A DNA stretch of 37,599 nucleotides from Alishewanella agri BL06 (GCF_000272005.1 NZ_AKKU01000014.1:1-37599), one strand, 5' to 3'; positions 17,225 to 26,440 are shown, counted from the first letter of the stretch. Translations and numbers: made by a program. Notes: a model not told the origin generated them from the sequence alone.

Positions 17225-18082
17225 ATGCTCTATCTGGGCTGCCCGCTGTGGGCTAATCCACACTGGCGTGGCAGCCTGTATCCGCAAGGTACCAGCAGCA
17301 GCGACTTTCTTGCCCATTACGCCACCGTGTTTAACAGCGTAGAGGGCAATACCAGCTTTTACGCCGATCCGGACAGCGCCACCCTCGAGCGCTGGGCGGC
17401 GACCTTGCCTGCTGACTTCCGGCTGCAGTTAAAGCTGCCGTCACGTTTTTCGCATAACAGTGCGACGACACAAGCAGATGATATCCTGGCCTGGTTAAAG
17501 ACGCTCAGCGTGTTGGGGGATAAGCTTGGCATGCTGCATTTACAACTGCCGGCCAGTACCGGCCCGCATGCTTTGCCCTGGCTGGAACAGCAACTTATCA
17601 CCCTGCGCCCGCATTACCAGTTGTGCGTTGAAGTGCGGCATCCAGCCTTCTTCGATAAGGCCGCATACGAAATTCGCTTAAACCGCCTACTACAGCAGTA
17701 TCAATGCGAACGGGTGGTGCTCGATAGCCGGGCTCTGTTTAGTGTGCCGGCCCGCAGTCCGGCGCTATTGGATGCACAGCAAAAAAAGCCCCGGCTACCG
17801 GTACATGCGATCTGTCTGAGCGCCCAACCGGTGATCCGCTTTATCGGCTGTGATGATGCCAGCATCAACCAGCATTATTATCAGCCCTGGTTACGCAAAG
17901 TCGCCGACTGGCTGCAGGCCGGTAAAACGCCCTACTGCTACTTTCACACCCCGGATAACCATGGCGCACCGGCCTTATGCCGCCAGTTTGTCGCTGATTT
18001 ACAGCCAATGGTGCCCGGCTTGCAGCATCCGGTACTGGACCTTTGGCCAGGAGAAGCGCGCCAGCAACTCGGTCTTTGGTAG
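17225..18082 (+). CDS. DUF72 family protein (YecE-like)
   Basis: This 285-aa cytosolic protein belongs to the DUF72 (YecE) family, which has a TIM-barrel fold. It resembles the family in its N-terminus (LYLGCPLWANPHWRGSLYP), NSVEGNTSFYADPDSATLERW, KLPSRFSH, CVEVRHPAFF and the late YCYFHTPDNHGAPALC segment. The biochemical role is unknown. The ATG follows the panC stop directly, so it is probably translated by coupling within the pan operon. Whether this reflects a link to coenzyme A metabolism or only shared transcription cannot be told from sequence. Confidence 0.88.
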   Translation: MLYLGCPLWANPHWRGSLYPQGTSSSDFLAHYATVFNSVEGNTSFYADPDSATLERWAATLPADFRLQLKLPSRFSHNSATTQADDILAWLKTLSVLGDKLGMLHLQLPASTGPHALPWLEQQLITLRPHYQLCVEVRHPAFFDKAAYEIRLNRLLQQYQCERVVLDSRALFSVPARSPALLDAQQKKPRLPVHAICLSAQPVIRFIGCDDASINQHYYQPWLRKVADWLQAGKTPYCYFHTPDNHGAPALCRQFVADLQPMVPGLQHPVLDLWPGEARQQLGLW

Positions 18083-18163
18083 AAAAGACCGCTGAGATCA
18101 AAGTTTTTCCGCCCAAAACCCGCTATGCTGCTTCTTAGAATGGCGTGAATGGAGAGCAGATCA

Positions 18164-19063
18164 GTGCTTAACACCCTGCTAGGCGTCAGCCGGGCAAATT
18201 TTCTAACTCTGACCTTGGTCTGCATCCTGCTGGCTGTCACCGCCAGTTGGCAAGCCGGCGCCTCACCTGGCTGGCCAACCCTGTTATTGGTGACCTTGCT
18301 GGCGCTCTGTGCCCATATCAGCGTCAATGCCTTTAATGAATATTTTGATTTTAAGTCCGGTCTGGATTTTCTGACCGAGCGCACGCCCTTTAGCGGTGGT
18401 AGCGGCACTCTGGTGGCTAATCCGGCTGCCAGTTACGCTGCATTGGCGATTGCCGTGATCAGCTTAGCATTACTGATCGCCGGCGGACTTTACCTCGCCT
18501 TATTGCATGGCTGGCAACTGCTGCTGATTGGTATTCCGGGTGTGCTGATTATTTACGCCTATACCCAATATCTGAACCGCTCACCTCTGGCCTGCCTGCT
18601 GGCGCCGGGCATTGGCTTTGGTTTACTGATGACGCTGGGCGCGTTTTGGGTATTTGCACAGCAAGTCAGCATGGCGGCCTGGCTGTTGGCCACCATTATC
18701 AGTTTGCTGGTCTCCAACCTGTTGCTGTTAAATCAGTTTCCGGATGTCGAAGCCGACAGGCAGGTCGGACGCCGGCATTTGCCGATTGTCATTGGCCGCC
18801 GCCACAGTGCCAGTGTTTATAGTCTGCTGGCTGCTGCCAGCTATCTGTTACTGCTGCTTGGTGTTGCCCTGGGTGCGCTGCCCTGGCAGAGCTTACTTGG
18901 CTTACTCAGTTTGCCGCTGTTGCTGAAAATTCTGCCTGGCATTTTCCGGCTGGCAGATAAACCACGCGAGCTGGCACCTTACCTTGGCCTGAATGTGTTG
19001 CTGTGCCATCTTTATCCCTTACTACTCAGTGCCGGTCTGTACTGGGCCGCCAGCGGCAATTAA
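18164..19063 (+). CDS. UbiA-family prenyltransferase, MenA-like
   Basis: This polytopic membrane protein attaches a polyprenyl chain to an aromatic acceptor. Both aspartate-rich motifs of the family are present: NAFNEYFDFKSGLD (about 60-73) followed by TPFSGGSGTL, and the second, DVEADRQVGRRHLP. The layout resembles MenA (1,4-dihydroxy-2-naphthoate prenyltransferase) more than UbiA. I choose the GTG at 18164 because GGAGAG (18151-18156) lies 7 nt before it, giving 299 aa; an in-frame ATG at 18149 lacks a ribosome site. frdA begins 13 nt after its stop, so it is almost certainly co-transcribed with a quinol-dependent fumarate reductase. The exact acceptor is inferred, not shown. Confidence 0.75.
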   Translation: MLNTLLGVSRANFLTLTLVCILLAVTASWQAGASPGWPTLLLVTLLALCAHISVNAFNEYFDFKSGLDFLTERTPFSGGSGTLVANPAASYAALAIAVISLALLIAGGLYLALLHGWQLLLIGIPGVLIIYAYTQYLNRSPLACLLAPGIGFGLLMTLGAFWVFAQQVSMAAWLLATIISLLVSNLLLLNQFPDVEADRQVGRRHLPIVIGRRHSASVYSLLAAASYLLLLLGVALGALPWQSLLGLLSLPLLLKILPGIFRLADKPRELAPYLGLNVLLCHLYPLLLSAGLYWAASGN

Positions 19064-19076
19064 TCACGGAGGCAGG

Positions 19077-20846
19077 ATGCAGGTTTTAACAACGGATATT
19101 ATTGTGGTCGGCGGCGGTGGTGCTGGCTTGCGCGCGGCTATTGCTGCGGCACAGATCAGGCCGGATGCCCGCATTAGTCTGCTGTCCAAAGTCTATCCGA
19201 TGCGCTCGCATACGGTTGCAGCCGAAGGTGGCGCGGCGGCCGTCACGCTGGCCGAAGATAGTCTGGACGCACATTTTCAGGATACCGTTGCCGGCAGCGA
19301 CTGGCTGGCTGACCAGCTGGTGGTGGAACACTTTGTTAAAGCCGCTTATCAGGAGCTGGTGCAACTGGAACACTGGGGCTGTCCGTGGAGCCGTAAAGCC
19401 GATGGCAGCGTTCAGGTGCGGCGCTTTGGCGGCATGAAAACCGAACGCACCTGGTTTGCGGCCGATAAAACTGGTTTTCATATTTTGCATACGTTGTTTC
19501 AAACCTCAATGAAATCTCCGGCCATCCGCCGGCTGGATGAGTTCTTCGTGCTGGATTTACTAGTCAGTGAACAGCAGGTGCTGGGGGTGCTGGCGCTGCA
19601 ACTGAATAGCGGCGAACTATTCCAGATCCTGGCGCCGAAAGTGATACTGGCTACCGGCGGCGCTGGCCGACTGTTTCACTACAATACCAACGGCGGCATC
19701 GTCACCGGTGATGGTATGGCGCTGGCGTACCGGCATGGTGTAGCGCTACGGGATATGGAGTTTGTGCAATACCACCCCACCGGCTTACCCGGCTCCGGCA
19801 TCCTGATCACCGAAGCTGCCCGCGGTGAAGGCGGGATTTTGCTGAATAAAGACGGCTACCGTTACCTGCAGGATTATGGTCTGGGCCCGGAGACGCCCTT
19901 GGGCCAACCGCAAAACAAATATATGGAGCTGGGGCCACGCGATAAACTGTCGCAGGCGTTCTGGCAGCAGCAACAAGCCGGACTTACCGCTGACTATCAG
20001 GGCCATGCTGTCGTCTATCTGGATTTACGCCATCTGGGGGCGCAGAAACTGGCCGAGCGGCTGCCCTTTATCTGTGAATTGTCACGTTCTTACGTCAATA
20101 TCGATCCGGTACAACAACCGATCCCCATTCGTCCGGCAGTGCACTATACCATGGGCGGCATTCTGACTGAGCTGCACGGCGAAACCCGTATCAGCGGTTT
20201 ATATGCTGTCGGTGAATGCGCTTCGGTGGGTTTACATGGCGCTAACCGGCTGGGGTCAAATTCACTGACCGAATTACTGGTATTTGGTAAAGCCGCCGGC
20301 GAGCATGCCGCGCAAAGCCTGCCGCCGATGCCGCGTAGCCACTCAACAGCAGCGACAGAGCAGGCGCGAACGCAACAACGGCGACTGGCCAGTCTGTTCG
20401 GTGGCAAACAGCAACAGAGCATCGCCAGCCTGCGTAAAGCCATGACACTGGCGATGGAGCAAGGTTGTGGTATCTATCGCGATGAACAAGGTATGCAGCA
20501 ATGCCGCACCACCCTGGTATCGTTACAGCAACAGCTGGCCGATTTGAAGGTAAGCGACCACAGCAAGGTGTTTAACGCTGAGCTGATCCAGTATCTGGAG
20601 CTGAGTTTCGGCCTGGATGTGGCACTGACACTCTGTGAAAGCGCGCTGGCACGCACAGAATCGCGCGGCGCGCATCAACGGCTGGATCCGGGTATGACCC
20701 GGCGTAATGATCAGGATTTTTTACAGCATACCCTGGCTTACCGAGCGGCGGATGGCAGTGTTGCGCTGCGTTACCAACCGGTTAGGATCACCAGCCTGCC
20801 ACCGGCAGCCCGCGTCTACGGTGCTGCCGCTAAGCAAGGAGCCTGA
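19077..20846 (+). CDS. frdA: Fumarate reductase flavoprotein subunit
   Basis: FrdA carries covalent FAD and reduces fumarate to succinate on the cytoplasmic side. From the ATG at 19077 (ribosome site CGGAGGCAGG) the protein is 589 aa, close to E. coli (602). The dinucleotide motif [12 protein letters not shown] is at 10-21, and the flavin-linking histidine is H45 in [11 protein letters not shown]. Active-site segments include [30 protein letters not shown] and [14 protein letters not shown]. Fumarate reductase and succinate dehydrogenase flavoproteins are related; the FrdC and FrdD neighbours decide in favour of Frd. The frame is open upstream but that part overlaps the prenyltransferase gene. 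Confidence 0.95.
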   Translation: MQVLTTDIIVVGGGGAGLRAAIAAAQIRPDARISLLSKVYPMRSHTVAAEGGAAAVTLAEDSLDAHFQDTVAGSDWLADQLVVEHFVKAAYQELVQLEHWGCPWSRKADGSVQVRRFGGMKTERTWFAADKTGFHILHTLFQTSMKSPAIRRLDEFFVLDLLVSEQQVLGVLALQLNSGELFQILAPKVILATGGAGRLFHYNTNGGIVTGDGMALAYRHGVALRDMEFVQYHPTGLPGSGILITEAARGEGGILLNKDGYRYLQDYGLGPETPLGQPQNKYMELGPRDKLSQAFWQQQQAGLTADYQGHAVVYLDLRHLGAQKLAERLPFICELSRSYVNIDPVQQPIPIRPAVHYTMGGILTELHGETRISGLYAVGECASVGLHGANRLGSNSLTELLVFGKAAGEHAAQSLPPMPRSHSTAATEQARTQQRRLASLFGGKQQQSIASLRKAMTLAMEQGCGIYRDEQGMQQCRTTLVSLQQQLADLKVSDHSKVFNAELIQYLELSFGLDVALTLCESALARTESRGAHQRLDPGMTRRNDQDFLQHTLAYRAADGSVALRYQPVRITSLPPAARVYGAAAKQGA

Positions 20847-20848
20847 TG

Positions 20849-21562
20849 ATGGAAAAAACCTTAATTATTCAGCGCTATAATCCCGAACAAGATCAGGCAC
20901 CCAGCGCAAAGCGCTATCAGGTACCCTTCGACCACAGCACCTCGGTGCTGGATGCACTGCTGTATATTCAGCAGCAATTGGATCCGACGCTGGCCTTTCG
21001 CTGGTCCTGCCGGATGGCGATTTGCGGTTCTTGCGGCGTGATGGTGAATAAGATCCCGAAACTAGGCTGTAAAACCTTTTTACGCGATTATCCGGCTGAA
21101 CTGACGATTAGCGCACTGGACCATTTCCCGATTGAGAAAGATCTGATCAGCGATATGGCGGTGTTTTTAGACCATCTGCAAGCGGTAAAACCTTATCTGA
21201 TTAATGACAGTAACAGCGCTGAACCGCACCGGCAAACGCCGGCGCAGCTGAAAAAGTACCAGAAATTCTCCAGCTGTATTAACTGTGGCCTGTGCTATGC
21301 CGCCTGTCCGCAATTTGGCCTTAATCCGGAATTTCTGGGGCCAGCGGCGATTGTCACCGCGCAGCGCTATAACCTCGACAGCCGCGATCAAGGCAAAGCA
21401 CAGCGCATGCCGCAGCTAAATGGCAAAAACGGCGTCTGGGCCTGCACCTTTGTCGGCTTTTGTGCCGATGTCTGTCCGAAGCAGCTGGATCCGGCAGCGG
21501 CCGTCAATCAGGGCAAAGTTGCCTCGGCTACCGATATGCTGATCAGCATCTTTAAACCTTAG
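20849..21562 (+). CDS. frdB: Fumarate reductase iron-sulfur subunit
   Basis: FrdB passes electrons from quinol to FrdA through [2Fe-2S], [4Fe-4S] and [3Fe-4S] clusters. Counting from an ATG at 20846, the cysteines are C55, C60, C63 and C75 ([10 protein letters not shown]...GC), then C144, C147, C150 and C154 ([11 protein letters not shown]), and C200, C206 and C210. The lysine that in E. coli lines the quinol site (K228) is conserved as K224 in NQGKVAS. Two adjacent ATGs exist at 20846 and 20849. The AGGAG at 20837-20841 gives the second a 7-nt spacing, so I prefer it (237 aa). The first would overlap the frdA stop by one base. Confidence 0.95.
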   Translation: MEKTLIIQRYNPEQDQAPSAKRYQVPFDHSTSVLDALLYIQQQLDPTLAFRWSCRMAICGSCGVMVNKIPKLGCKTFLRDYPAELTISALDHFPIEKDLISDMAVFLDHLQAVKPYLINDSNSAEPHRQTPAQLKKYQKFSSCINCGLCYAACPQFGLNPEFLGPAAIVTAQRYNLDSRDQGKAQRMPQLNGKNGVWACTFVGFCADVCPKQLDPAAAVNQGKVASATDMLISIFKP

Positions 21563-21570
21563 GAGGCCCT

Positions 21571-21960
21571 ATGCCAGACTCTGCCGGCGCCCGCCGCCCC
21601 TATCTGCAACCGCTCTCTCGCAGCTGGTGGCTAAAACATAGCTTTTTTCTGCGCTATATGCTGCGCGAAGCCACTGTGCTGCCGCTGCTGTTTTTCTGTG
21701 GCTGTTTACTGGCAGGCCTGTATAGCCTGGCTCAGGGGGAAAGTCAGTATCAAAGCTGGCTGGCGTTTATGGCGCAGCCCTGGGTTATCGCGCTGAATAC
21801 ACTGCTGCTACTGGCCAGCTTATATCATGCCAAAACCTTTTTTGAGCTCTTTCCTCGGGTGATGCCGCTACTGCCGGCACCGCTGATGATTGCTGGCCAG
21901 TGGCTTGGTACGCTAGTGGTCGCGCTATTGTTACTCTGGTTATTTGGAGCTATCGGATGA
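21571..21960 (+). CDS. frdC: Fumarate reductase membrane anchor subunit C
   Basis: FrdC is one of two small membrane anchors that hold the reductase and form the quinol sites. At 129 aa it matches the family. The N-terminal RPYLQPLSRSWW, the FFLRYMLREATVLP segment (with E33 matching the E. coli quinol-site glutamate E29), and the LYHAKTFFELFPRVMP segment are all recognisable. Three hydrophobic helices are visible. A good ribosome site (TTAGGAGGCC) precedes the ATG. The stop overlaps the frdD start by 4 nt (ATGA). Confidence 0.93.
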   Translation: MPDSAGARRPYLQPLSRSWWLKHSFFLRYMLREATVLPLLFFCGCLLAGLYSLAQGESQYQSWLAFMAQPWVIALNTLLLLASLYHAKTFFELFPRVMPLLPAPLMIAGQWLGTLVVALLLLWLFGAIG

Positions 21961-22325
21961 ATCAGCCAAAACGCTCAGATGAACCGATCTGGTGGGCCTT
22001 ATTTAGTGCCGGTGGCGTCTGCTTTGCAATGGTGATTCCGGGTCTGGTATTAACCCTGGGCCTGCTCTACCCACTCGGATTATTGCCAGAAGCGGCTTTC
22101 AGTTATAGCCGGGTTCAGCAACTGTTACAGAGTTTTTGGGGCTTAGCGGGTCTGGCTTTCGCTGGCGCAGCCATTTGTTTGCCGCTATTTCATGCCATGC
22201 ACCGCGTGCATCATGGTTTGCATGATTTAAAGCTGGCGCAAGGCCGGCTGGCCAAAATATTCTGTTACGGCCTGGCCAACCTGCTTAGTGCTGTTGCTAT
22301 CGTTTATAGCGGGATTATTGCTTAA
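21957..22325 (+). CDS. frdD: Fumarate reductase membrane anchor subunit D
   Basis: FrdD is the second heme-free anchor. From the ATG at 21957 it is 122 aa, close to E. coli (119). The N-terminal SDEPIWWALFSAGGV and the second helix region FHAMHRVHHGLHDL are characteristic. Three membrane helices are visible. The start overlaps frdC by 4 nt and has GGAG about 9 nt upstream. The stop lies inside the 3' end of the convergent DUF2959 gene, an 11-bp overlap with no terminator between them. Confidence 0.93.
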   Translation: MNQPKRSDEPIWWALFSAGGVCFAMVIPGLVLTLGLLYPLGLLPEAAFSYSRVQQLLQSFWGLAGLAFAGAAICLPLFHAMHRVHHGLHDLKLAQGRLAKIFCYGLANLLSAVAIVYSGIIA

Positions 22326-22947
22326 GGGTAGTCAGAAAGCGCTCTGACTCAGCGATGGCTTTATTCATCTCGGCAAGTAAACGGCTGATATCGCGCTCAA
22401 TACTGCCAAATTCGCCTTTTAGCGCACCAATCGCCTGGGCATTCAGATTATGCTTTAAATACAGCGCATTATCTTTTAATGACGATAACACCGGTTGCAT
22501 CGTCGCTTCGGCCTGACGCATGGTCACTAACAAGCTAGTGTACTGGCGGCGGGTTTGGCTAAGTTTGCGTTCGCTATCACGCTTCAGGCTCTGATTACTA
22601 TATTCTTTCAGCTCCTGCTGCCACTCTTTAAATAGCGCTTCGGCGACCTGCTCAATGGCATCAATACGGTTTTTCACATCCAGAGCTGACTTTTCACAGG
22701 CATCGTATTCCGCCTGAGTCAGTTTATACTGCCGCTGTAAATCGCCACCATCATATTTGACCAGGGCTGAAAACTGCTCCAGCGCCGAACTGAATTGCTC
22801 CTGCGCCTCACGTTGTGATTTCTGGGCATTTTCTACGCGATCGACCAAAATATCTCTTTTATGAACACCGACCTTTTCCATCGTCGAGTAATATGCCTGC
22901 TGACAGCCGCTAAGCAGCAACAGCAGGACTAACCAGAATTTTGCCAT
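22315..22947 (-). CDS. DUF2959 family lipoprotein
   Basis: This 210-aa protein has a lipoprotein signal (MAKFWLVLLLLLSGC, lipobox LLSGC) and is otherwise strongly alpha-helical, with long charged, glutamine-rich coiled-coil stretches. It fits the DUF2959 family seen in marine gammaproteobacteria; its function is unknown. I start it at 22947 because GGGAG lies 6 nt upstream and the signal peptide begins there; the frame is open for nine more codons. It follows panP by 35 nt on the same strand and is likely co-transcribed. The anchoring residue after the cysteine is Gln, which suggests sorting to the outer membrane. Confidence 0.8.
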   Translation of the reverse strand: MAKFWLVLLLLLSGCQQAYYSTMEKVGVHKRDILVDRVENAQKSQREAQEQFSSALEQFSALVKYDGGDLQRQYKLTQAEYDACEKSALDVKNRIDAIEQVAEALFKEWQQELKEYSNQSLKRDSERKLSQTRRQYTSLLVTMRQAEATMQPVLSSLKDNALYLKHNLNAQAIGALKGEFGSIERDISRLLAEMNKAIAESERFLTTLKQ

Positions 22948-22982
22948 CCTAAACTCCCTGTTCCCTATTCTCAAAGCGCGAA

Positions 22983-24632
22983 CTAGCCGTGCAGTTGCTG
23001 CGCCGCCAGTTGTAATAGCTTAGGATAAAACTCTTTATCCTGCTGAGCCAGCTGATCCTGCTCCACTAACACATCACGCAAAATCTGCTCTGTGGTCAGC
23101 GGATTGGCCAATACTACCCGAAATACTATAGTTTCCTGCCGCTGATAGCGGGCGGGTGTTAGCCGGGTGCGGGAGACGAAAGATTTACCTTCTTCGCGCT
23201 GCCGCTTCTGAATAAACTTGGTCAGGCCGTTAAGCAGTTCATTAAAGCGCAGCAGCTGCTCCGGGCTGGCACTGGCCATCGCTTTTTGCACCTGCGCCGG
23301 CACATAGCGGTAGGTCAGGATACAGAGCTCCGGCTCAGTGATCAGTTCAAAGTCGATATTATGGCTAATCAACGTCGCAAAATAGCGGGCCTTTTCCAGA
23401 CTGCGGTCGATCAGGATCTGATAGCCCTGCCGGCCGATCACCTGTAAGCAGGCATGCACCAGCATCGCCATACCGGGTCTTGAGCCCTCCAGCGTCTGGC
23501 TGCCTAAATCTTTCGAACCTTTACGCAGAATATATTCGGCATGATGTTCAATCACGTTCGCCGTCGACGGGTGTTTAAATACCACCATACCGGCGCCCAT
23601 CGGTACGTACATCTGCTTATGGGCGTCGATGGTCACAGAGTCTGCACGCTCAATACCCGCCAGTAAATGCCGGTACTTAGCTGACAATAAGGTCGCACCG
23701 CCCCAGGCGGCGTCAACATGGAAATGGCATTGTTGTTGCTCGGCCAGATCGGCAAGCTCATTTAACGGGTCGATATTGCCGGTTTCCGTGGCGCCGGCAA
23801 CGCCGACAATGGCTAGCACTTTAATATTACGCTCCGCAAGGTCGGCCAGTACCCGGCGCATTTCGGCAGTGTCCACCTTGTTATTGGCGTCCGTTTTGAC
23901 CGACACCACCATATCACGGCCGATACCCAACACATCTGCGGCCTTACCCAGCGAATAGTGACCACGTTCTGACACTACTATCGCCAACCCCTGATAACCA
24001 TAATGCTGCATCGCGCGGAACAAGCCTTCTTTGGCGATACCTTTAAAGTCACCGTCCGGTTTTAATAAGCGGTTGCGGGCAATCCACAGCGCAGTGATAT
24101 TGGCAATGGTACCACCGGAGCAAAAGGCACCCAGCGAATGATTAGCGCTGTGCATCCACTTTTTATAAAAGCCGTCTTTTTCGCCGTACACCAGATGATG
24201 CATCATGCCTAATACCTGCCGCTCCAGCGGGGTAAAGGCTTTTGAGGTCTCGATTTTTACCAGGTTCTGATTTAAACCCACCATCATTTTCGACAGCGGC
24301 AGCACAAAATAGGGTAAGGCCGAGGTCATATGACCAATAAAACTGGGGGCTGCAGTATGCACTGAGTGCGCCACCAGTTTTTGCATAATGGTATCGGTAT
24401 AATCAGAAACAAAGGACGGCTGCTCCGGGATCTGGAACGCCTGAAAATCCCGCTCAATCTGCCATAACGGTTTTTCCACCGCTACGATACTTTCATTTAA
24501 AAAGCCGGCCAGATTCTGCGACAGGTTTTGTTCGATAATACTGAGGGTCGAATCCGGCGCTTCCGGGATCGTAAAAATACGCCACAGTGCTTCTTCGGAA
24601 GCCGTGGCCTGGCGTTTAATGATGTCGTTCAT
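22983..24632 (-). CDS. panP: PLP-dependent aspartate 1-decarboxylase PanP
   Basis: PanP decarboxylates aspartate to beta-alanine for pantothenate synthesis, replacing the pyruvoyl enzyme PanD in Vibrio, Shewanella and relatives. The 549-aa length is that of the PanP family, and the protein is group II PLP decarboxylase-like. It shows FCSGGTIANITALWIARN (about 170-187), HVDAAWGG (305-312) and the Schiff-base lysine K339 in TIDAHKQMYVPMGAG. Glutamate decarboxylase and related enzymes are the alternatives, but the length and the presence of panB and panC without panD in the window favour PanP. A 113-nt gap separates it from yadH, and the DUF2959 gene follows. Confidence 0.88.
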   Translation of the reverse strand: MNDIIKRQATASEEALWRIFTIPEAPDSTLSIIEQNLSQNLAGFLNESIVAVEKPLWQIERDFQAFQIPEQPSFVSDYTDTIMQKLVAHSVHTAAPSFIGHMTSALPYFVLPLSKMMVGLNQNLVKIETSKAFTPLERQVLGMMHHLVYGEKDGFYKKWMHSANHSLGAFCSGGTIANITALWIARNRLLKPDGDFKGIAKEGLFRAMQHYGYQGLAIVVSERGHYSLGKAADVLGIGRDMVVSVKTDANNKVDTAEMRRVLADLAERNIKVLAIVGVAGATETGNIDPLNELADLAEQQQCHFHVDAAWGGATLLSAKYRHLLAGIERADSVTIDAHKQMYVPMGAGMVVFKHPSTANVIEHHAEYILRKGSKDLGSQTLEGSRPGMAMLVHACLQVIGRQGYQILIDRSLEKARYFATLISHNIDFELITEPELCILTYRYVPAQVQKAMASASPEQLLRFNELLNGLTKFIQKRQREEGKSFVSRTRLTPARYQRQETIVFRVVLANPLTTEQILRDVLVEQDQLAQQDKEFYPKLLQLAAQQLHG

Positions 24633-24745
24633 GCCTGTCGTTACCTGCTGTAACTCTGTCAGCGTTTATACGCAGCAAAGCGTTCAACTGTACTGCAACC
24701 ACTTAAAAATGTCTGCAACTTTCTGAATTCCGTGTTGTATTGCCG

Positions 24746-25516
24746 CTAACTGCGTAAGCCAATACCTTTATTGATCAAATACATTGCATAGCTGAATAAC
24801 ACCAGAATAAAACCTACTACTACCGCCAGCGCCAGCCATAAATTGACATCGCTATAACCCAAAAAGCCAAAACGGAAGGCATTCACCATATAGACAATCG
24901 GATTCAGTTGCGCCAGTTGCTGCCAGAATCCGGGCAACAAGGTCAGTGAGTAGAAGACACCGCCCAGGTAGGTTAAGGGCGTTAACACAAAGGTTGGAAT
25001 AATGCTGATATCGTCAAAGGTTTTGGCATAGACGGCATTGATCAGGCCACCCAGTGCGAACAACATCGAGGTCAAGACCACGGTTAAGATAATAATCGCC
25101 AGATTATGGATACTGATGGTGACAAAGAATAACGACAACACCGTAACGATTAAGCCGACTAAGATACCGCGCGCCATACCACCACCGACATAACCGAGCA
25201 CTATAATATAGTTGGGTACCGGCGCTACCAGCAGCTCTTCGACATTACGCTGGAACTTGGCGCTAAAAAACGACGAGGCCACATTGGCGTAGGAGTTGGT
25301 AATAACCGACATCATAATCAGGCCGGGAACAATAAATTCCATATAACTAAAGCCGTTCATCTCGCCGATCCGAGAGCCAATCAGGCTACCGAAAATGACA
25401 AAATACAGGCTCATGGTAATGGCCGGCGGCACCAGGGTTTGCACCCAAATGCGCATAAAGCGGGTAATTTCTTTGGTCAGAATACTTTGTAGCGCTATCA
25501 GATAACGGCCATTCAT
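24746..25516 (-). CDS. yadH: ABC-2 type transporter permease, YadH-like
   Basis: This 256-aa inner-membrane permease of the ABC-2 family has six hydrophobic helices and the family segment GLIMMSVITNSYANVASSFF followed by FQRNVEELLVAPVPN. It pairs with the ATPase encoded just upstream, with which it overlaps by 4 nt (ATGA). Close resemblance to E. coli YadH is expected from the partner, YadG, and from position near panBC. The transported substrate is unknown. It ends the mpl-ubiX-yadG-yadH run. Confidence 0.9.
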   Translation of the reverse strand: MNGRYLIALQSILTKEITRFMRIWVQTLVPPAITMSLYFVIFGSLIGSRIGEMNGFSYMEFIVPGLIMMSVITNSYANVASSFFSAKFQRNVEELLVAPVPNYIIVLGYVGGGMARGILVGLIVTVLSLFFVTISIHNLAIIILTVVLTSMLFALGGLINAVYAKTFDDISIIPTFVLTPLTYLGGVFYSLTLLPGFWQQLAQLNPIVYMVNAFRFGFLGYSDVNLWLALAVVVGFILVLFSYAMYLINKGIGLRS

Positions 25517-26439
25517 TTCGTTTGCCCCCGGCCATGCTCAACCAGATTAACAAAGAGTTCTTCCAGCCGGTTGGCTTTATTCCGCATTGATAATACCTTT
25601 ACCTGCTGCGCACTAAGTTGCTCGAAGATCGGGTTTAAGCCGGCACTTTTCTCCACATCCACTTCCACACTGTGTTGATCTAACTTCCGCCAGACAAAAC
25701 CAGCCAGCTGCAGACTATCCGGTAACTGGTCCAGATCCAGAATAAAGGTTTCTTTACCCAGCTTGGATAACAAGGCTTTCATACTGGTGTTCTCAATGAT
25801 CTGCCCTTTATCGATAATGGCGATATTACGACACAGCATCTCGGCTTCTTCCAGATAATGAGTGGTCAGAATAATCGTCACGCCTTGCTGATTTATCGTG
25901 CGTAAAAACTCCCACATTGAACGCCGTAGCTCAATATCGACCCCAGCCGTCGGCTCATCGAGGATCAACAATCTTGGCTCATGCATCAGCGCCCGGGCAA
26001 TCATTAGCCGCCGCTTCATACCACCCGACAACTCACGGGCCCGGGCATGACGTTTTTCCCATAACCCCAGCTGGCCTAAATATTTCTCAGCACGCTGTAA
26101 GGCCACGGCACGCGGTACGCCATAATAGCCGGCCTGATTGACCACGATTTGCAGCAAGGTTTCAAACTGATTAAAGTTAAATTCCTGCGGCACCAGGCCA
26201 AGCTGACTTTTTGCCGCTTCCAGCTCGGTATCCAGGTCAAAGCCAAATACCTTAACTTGCCCGCGGCTTTTATTGACCAGCGCACTGATAATACCGATGG
26301 TGGTACTTTTACCGGCACCATTTGGCCCCAGCAACGCAAAAAAATCGCCCTGCTGTACCTGTAAATCGATACCACTGAGTGCGACTGTGCCGCTACGATA
26401 GATTTTATGTAAGTCTTTAATGTCCAGTGCCAGCGTCAC
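25513..26439 (-). CDS. yadG: ABC transporter ATP-binding protein, YadG-like
   Basis: This is the ATPase partner of YadH. Walker A is GPNGAGKST (38-46), the signature LSGG (137-140) and Walker B LLILDEP (157-163), followed by the TTHYLEEAEM switch region. The C-terminus (VLSMRNKANRLEELFV) is nearly identical to what I recall of E. coli YadG. The start is GTG at 26439: an AGGAG lies 7 nt upstream, overlapping the end of ubiX, and the resulting 308 aa equals the E. coli length. An upstream ATG at 26472 would put 33 nt inside ubiX with no support. Confidence 0.92.
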   Translation of the reverse strand: MTLALDIKDLHKIYRSGTVALSGIDLQVQQGDFFALLGPNGAGKSTTIGIISALVNKSRGQVKVFGFDLDTELEAAKSQLGLVPQEFNFNQFETLLQIVVNQAGYYGVPRAVALQRAEKYLGQLGLWEKRHARARELSGGMKRRLMIARALMHEPRLLILDEPTAGVDIELRRSMWEFLRTINQQGVTIILTTHYLEEAEMLCRNIAIIDKGQIIENTSMKALLSKLGKETFILDLDQLPDSLQLAGFVWRKLDQHSVEVDVEKSAGLNPIFEQLSAQQVKVLSMRNKANRLEELFVNLVEHGRGQTK

Positions 26440-26440
26440 G

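Noticed and set aside
18091..18108. Possible FNR site before the prenyltransferase-frd operon
   Set aside because: A right half ATCAA is present, but the left half shows essentially no match to TTGAT, so there is no real FNR dyad. I also found no convincing promoter here.
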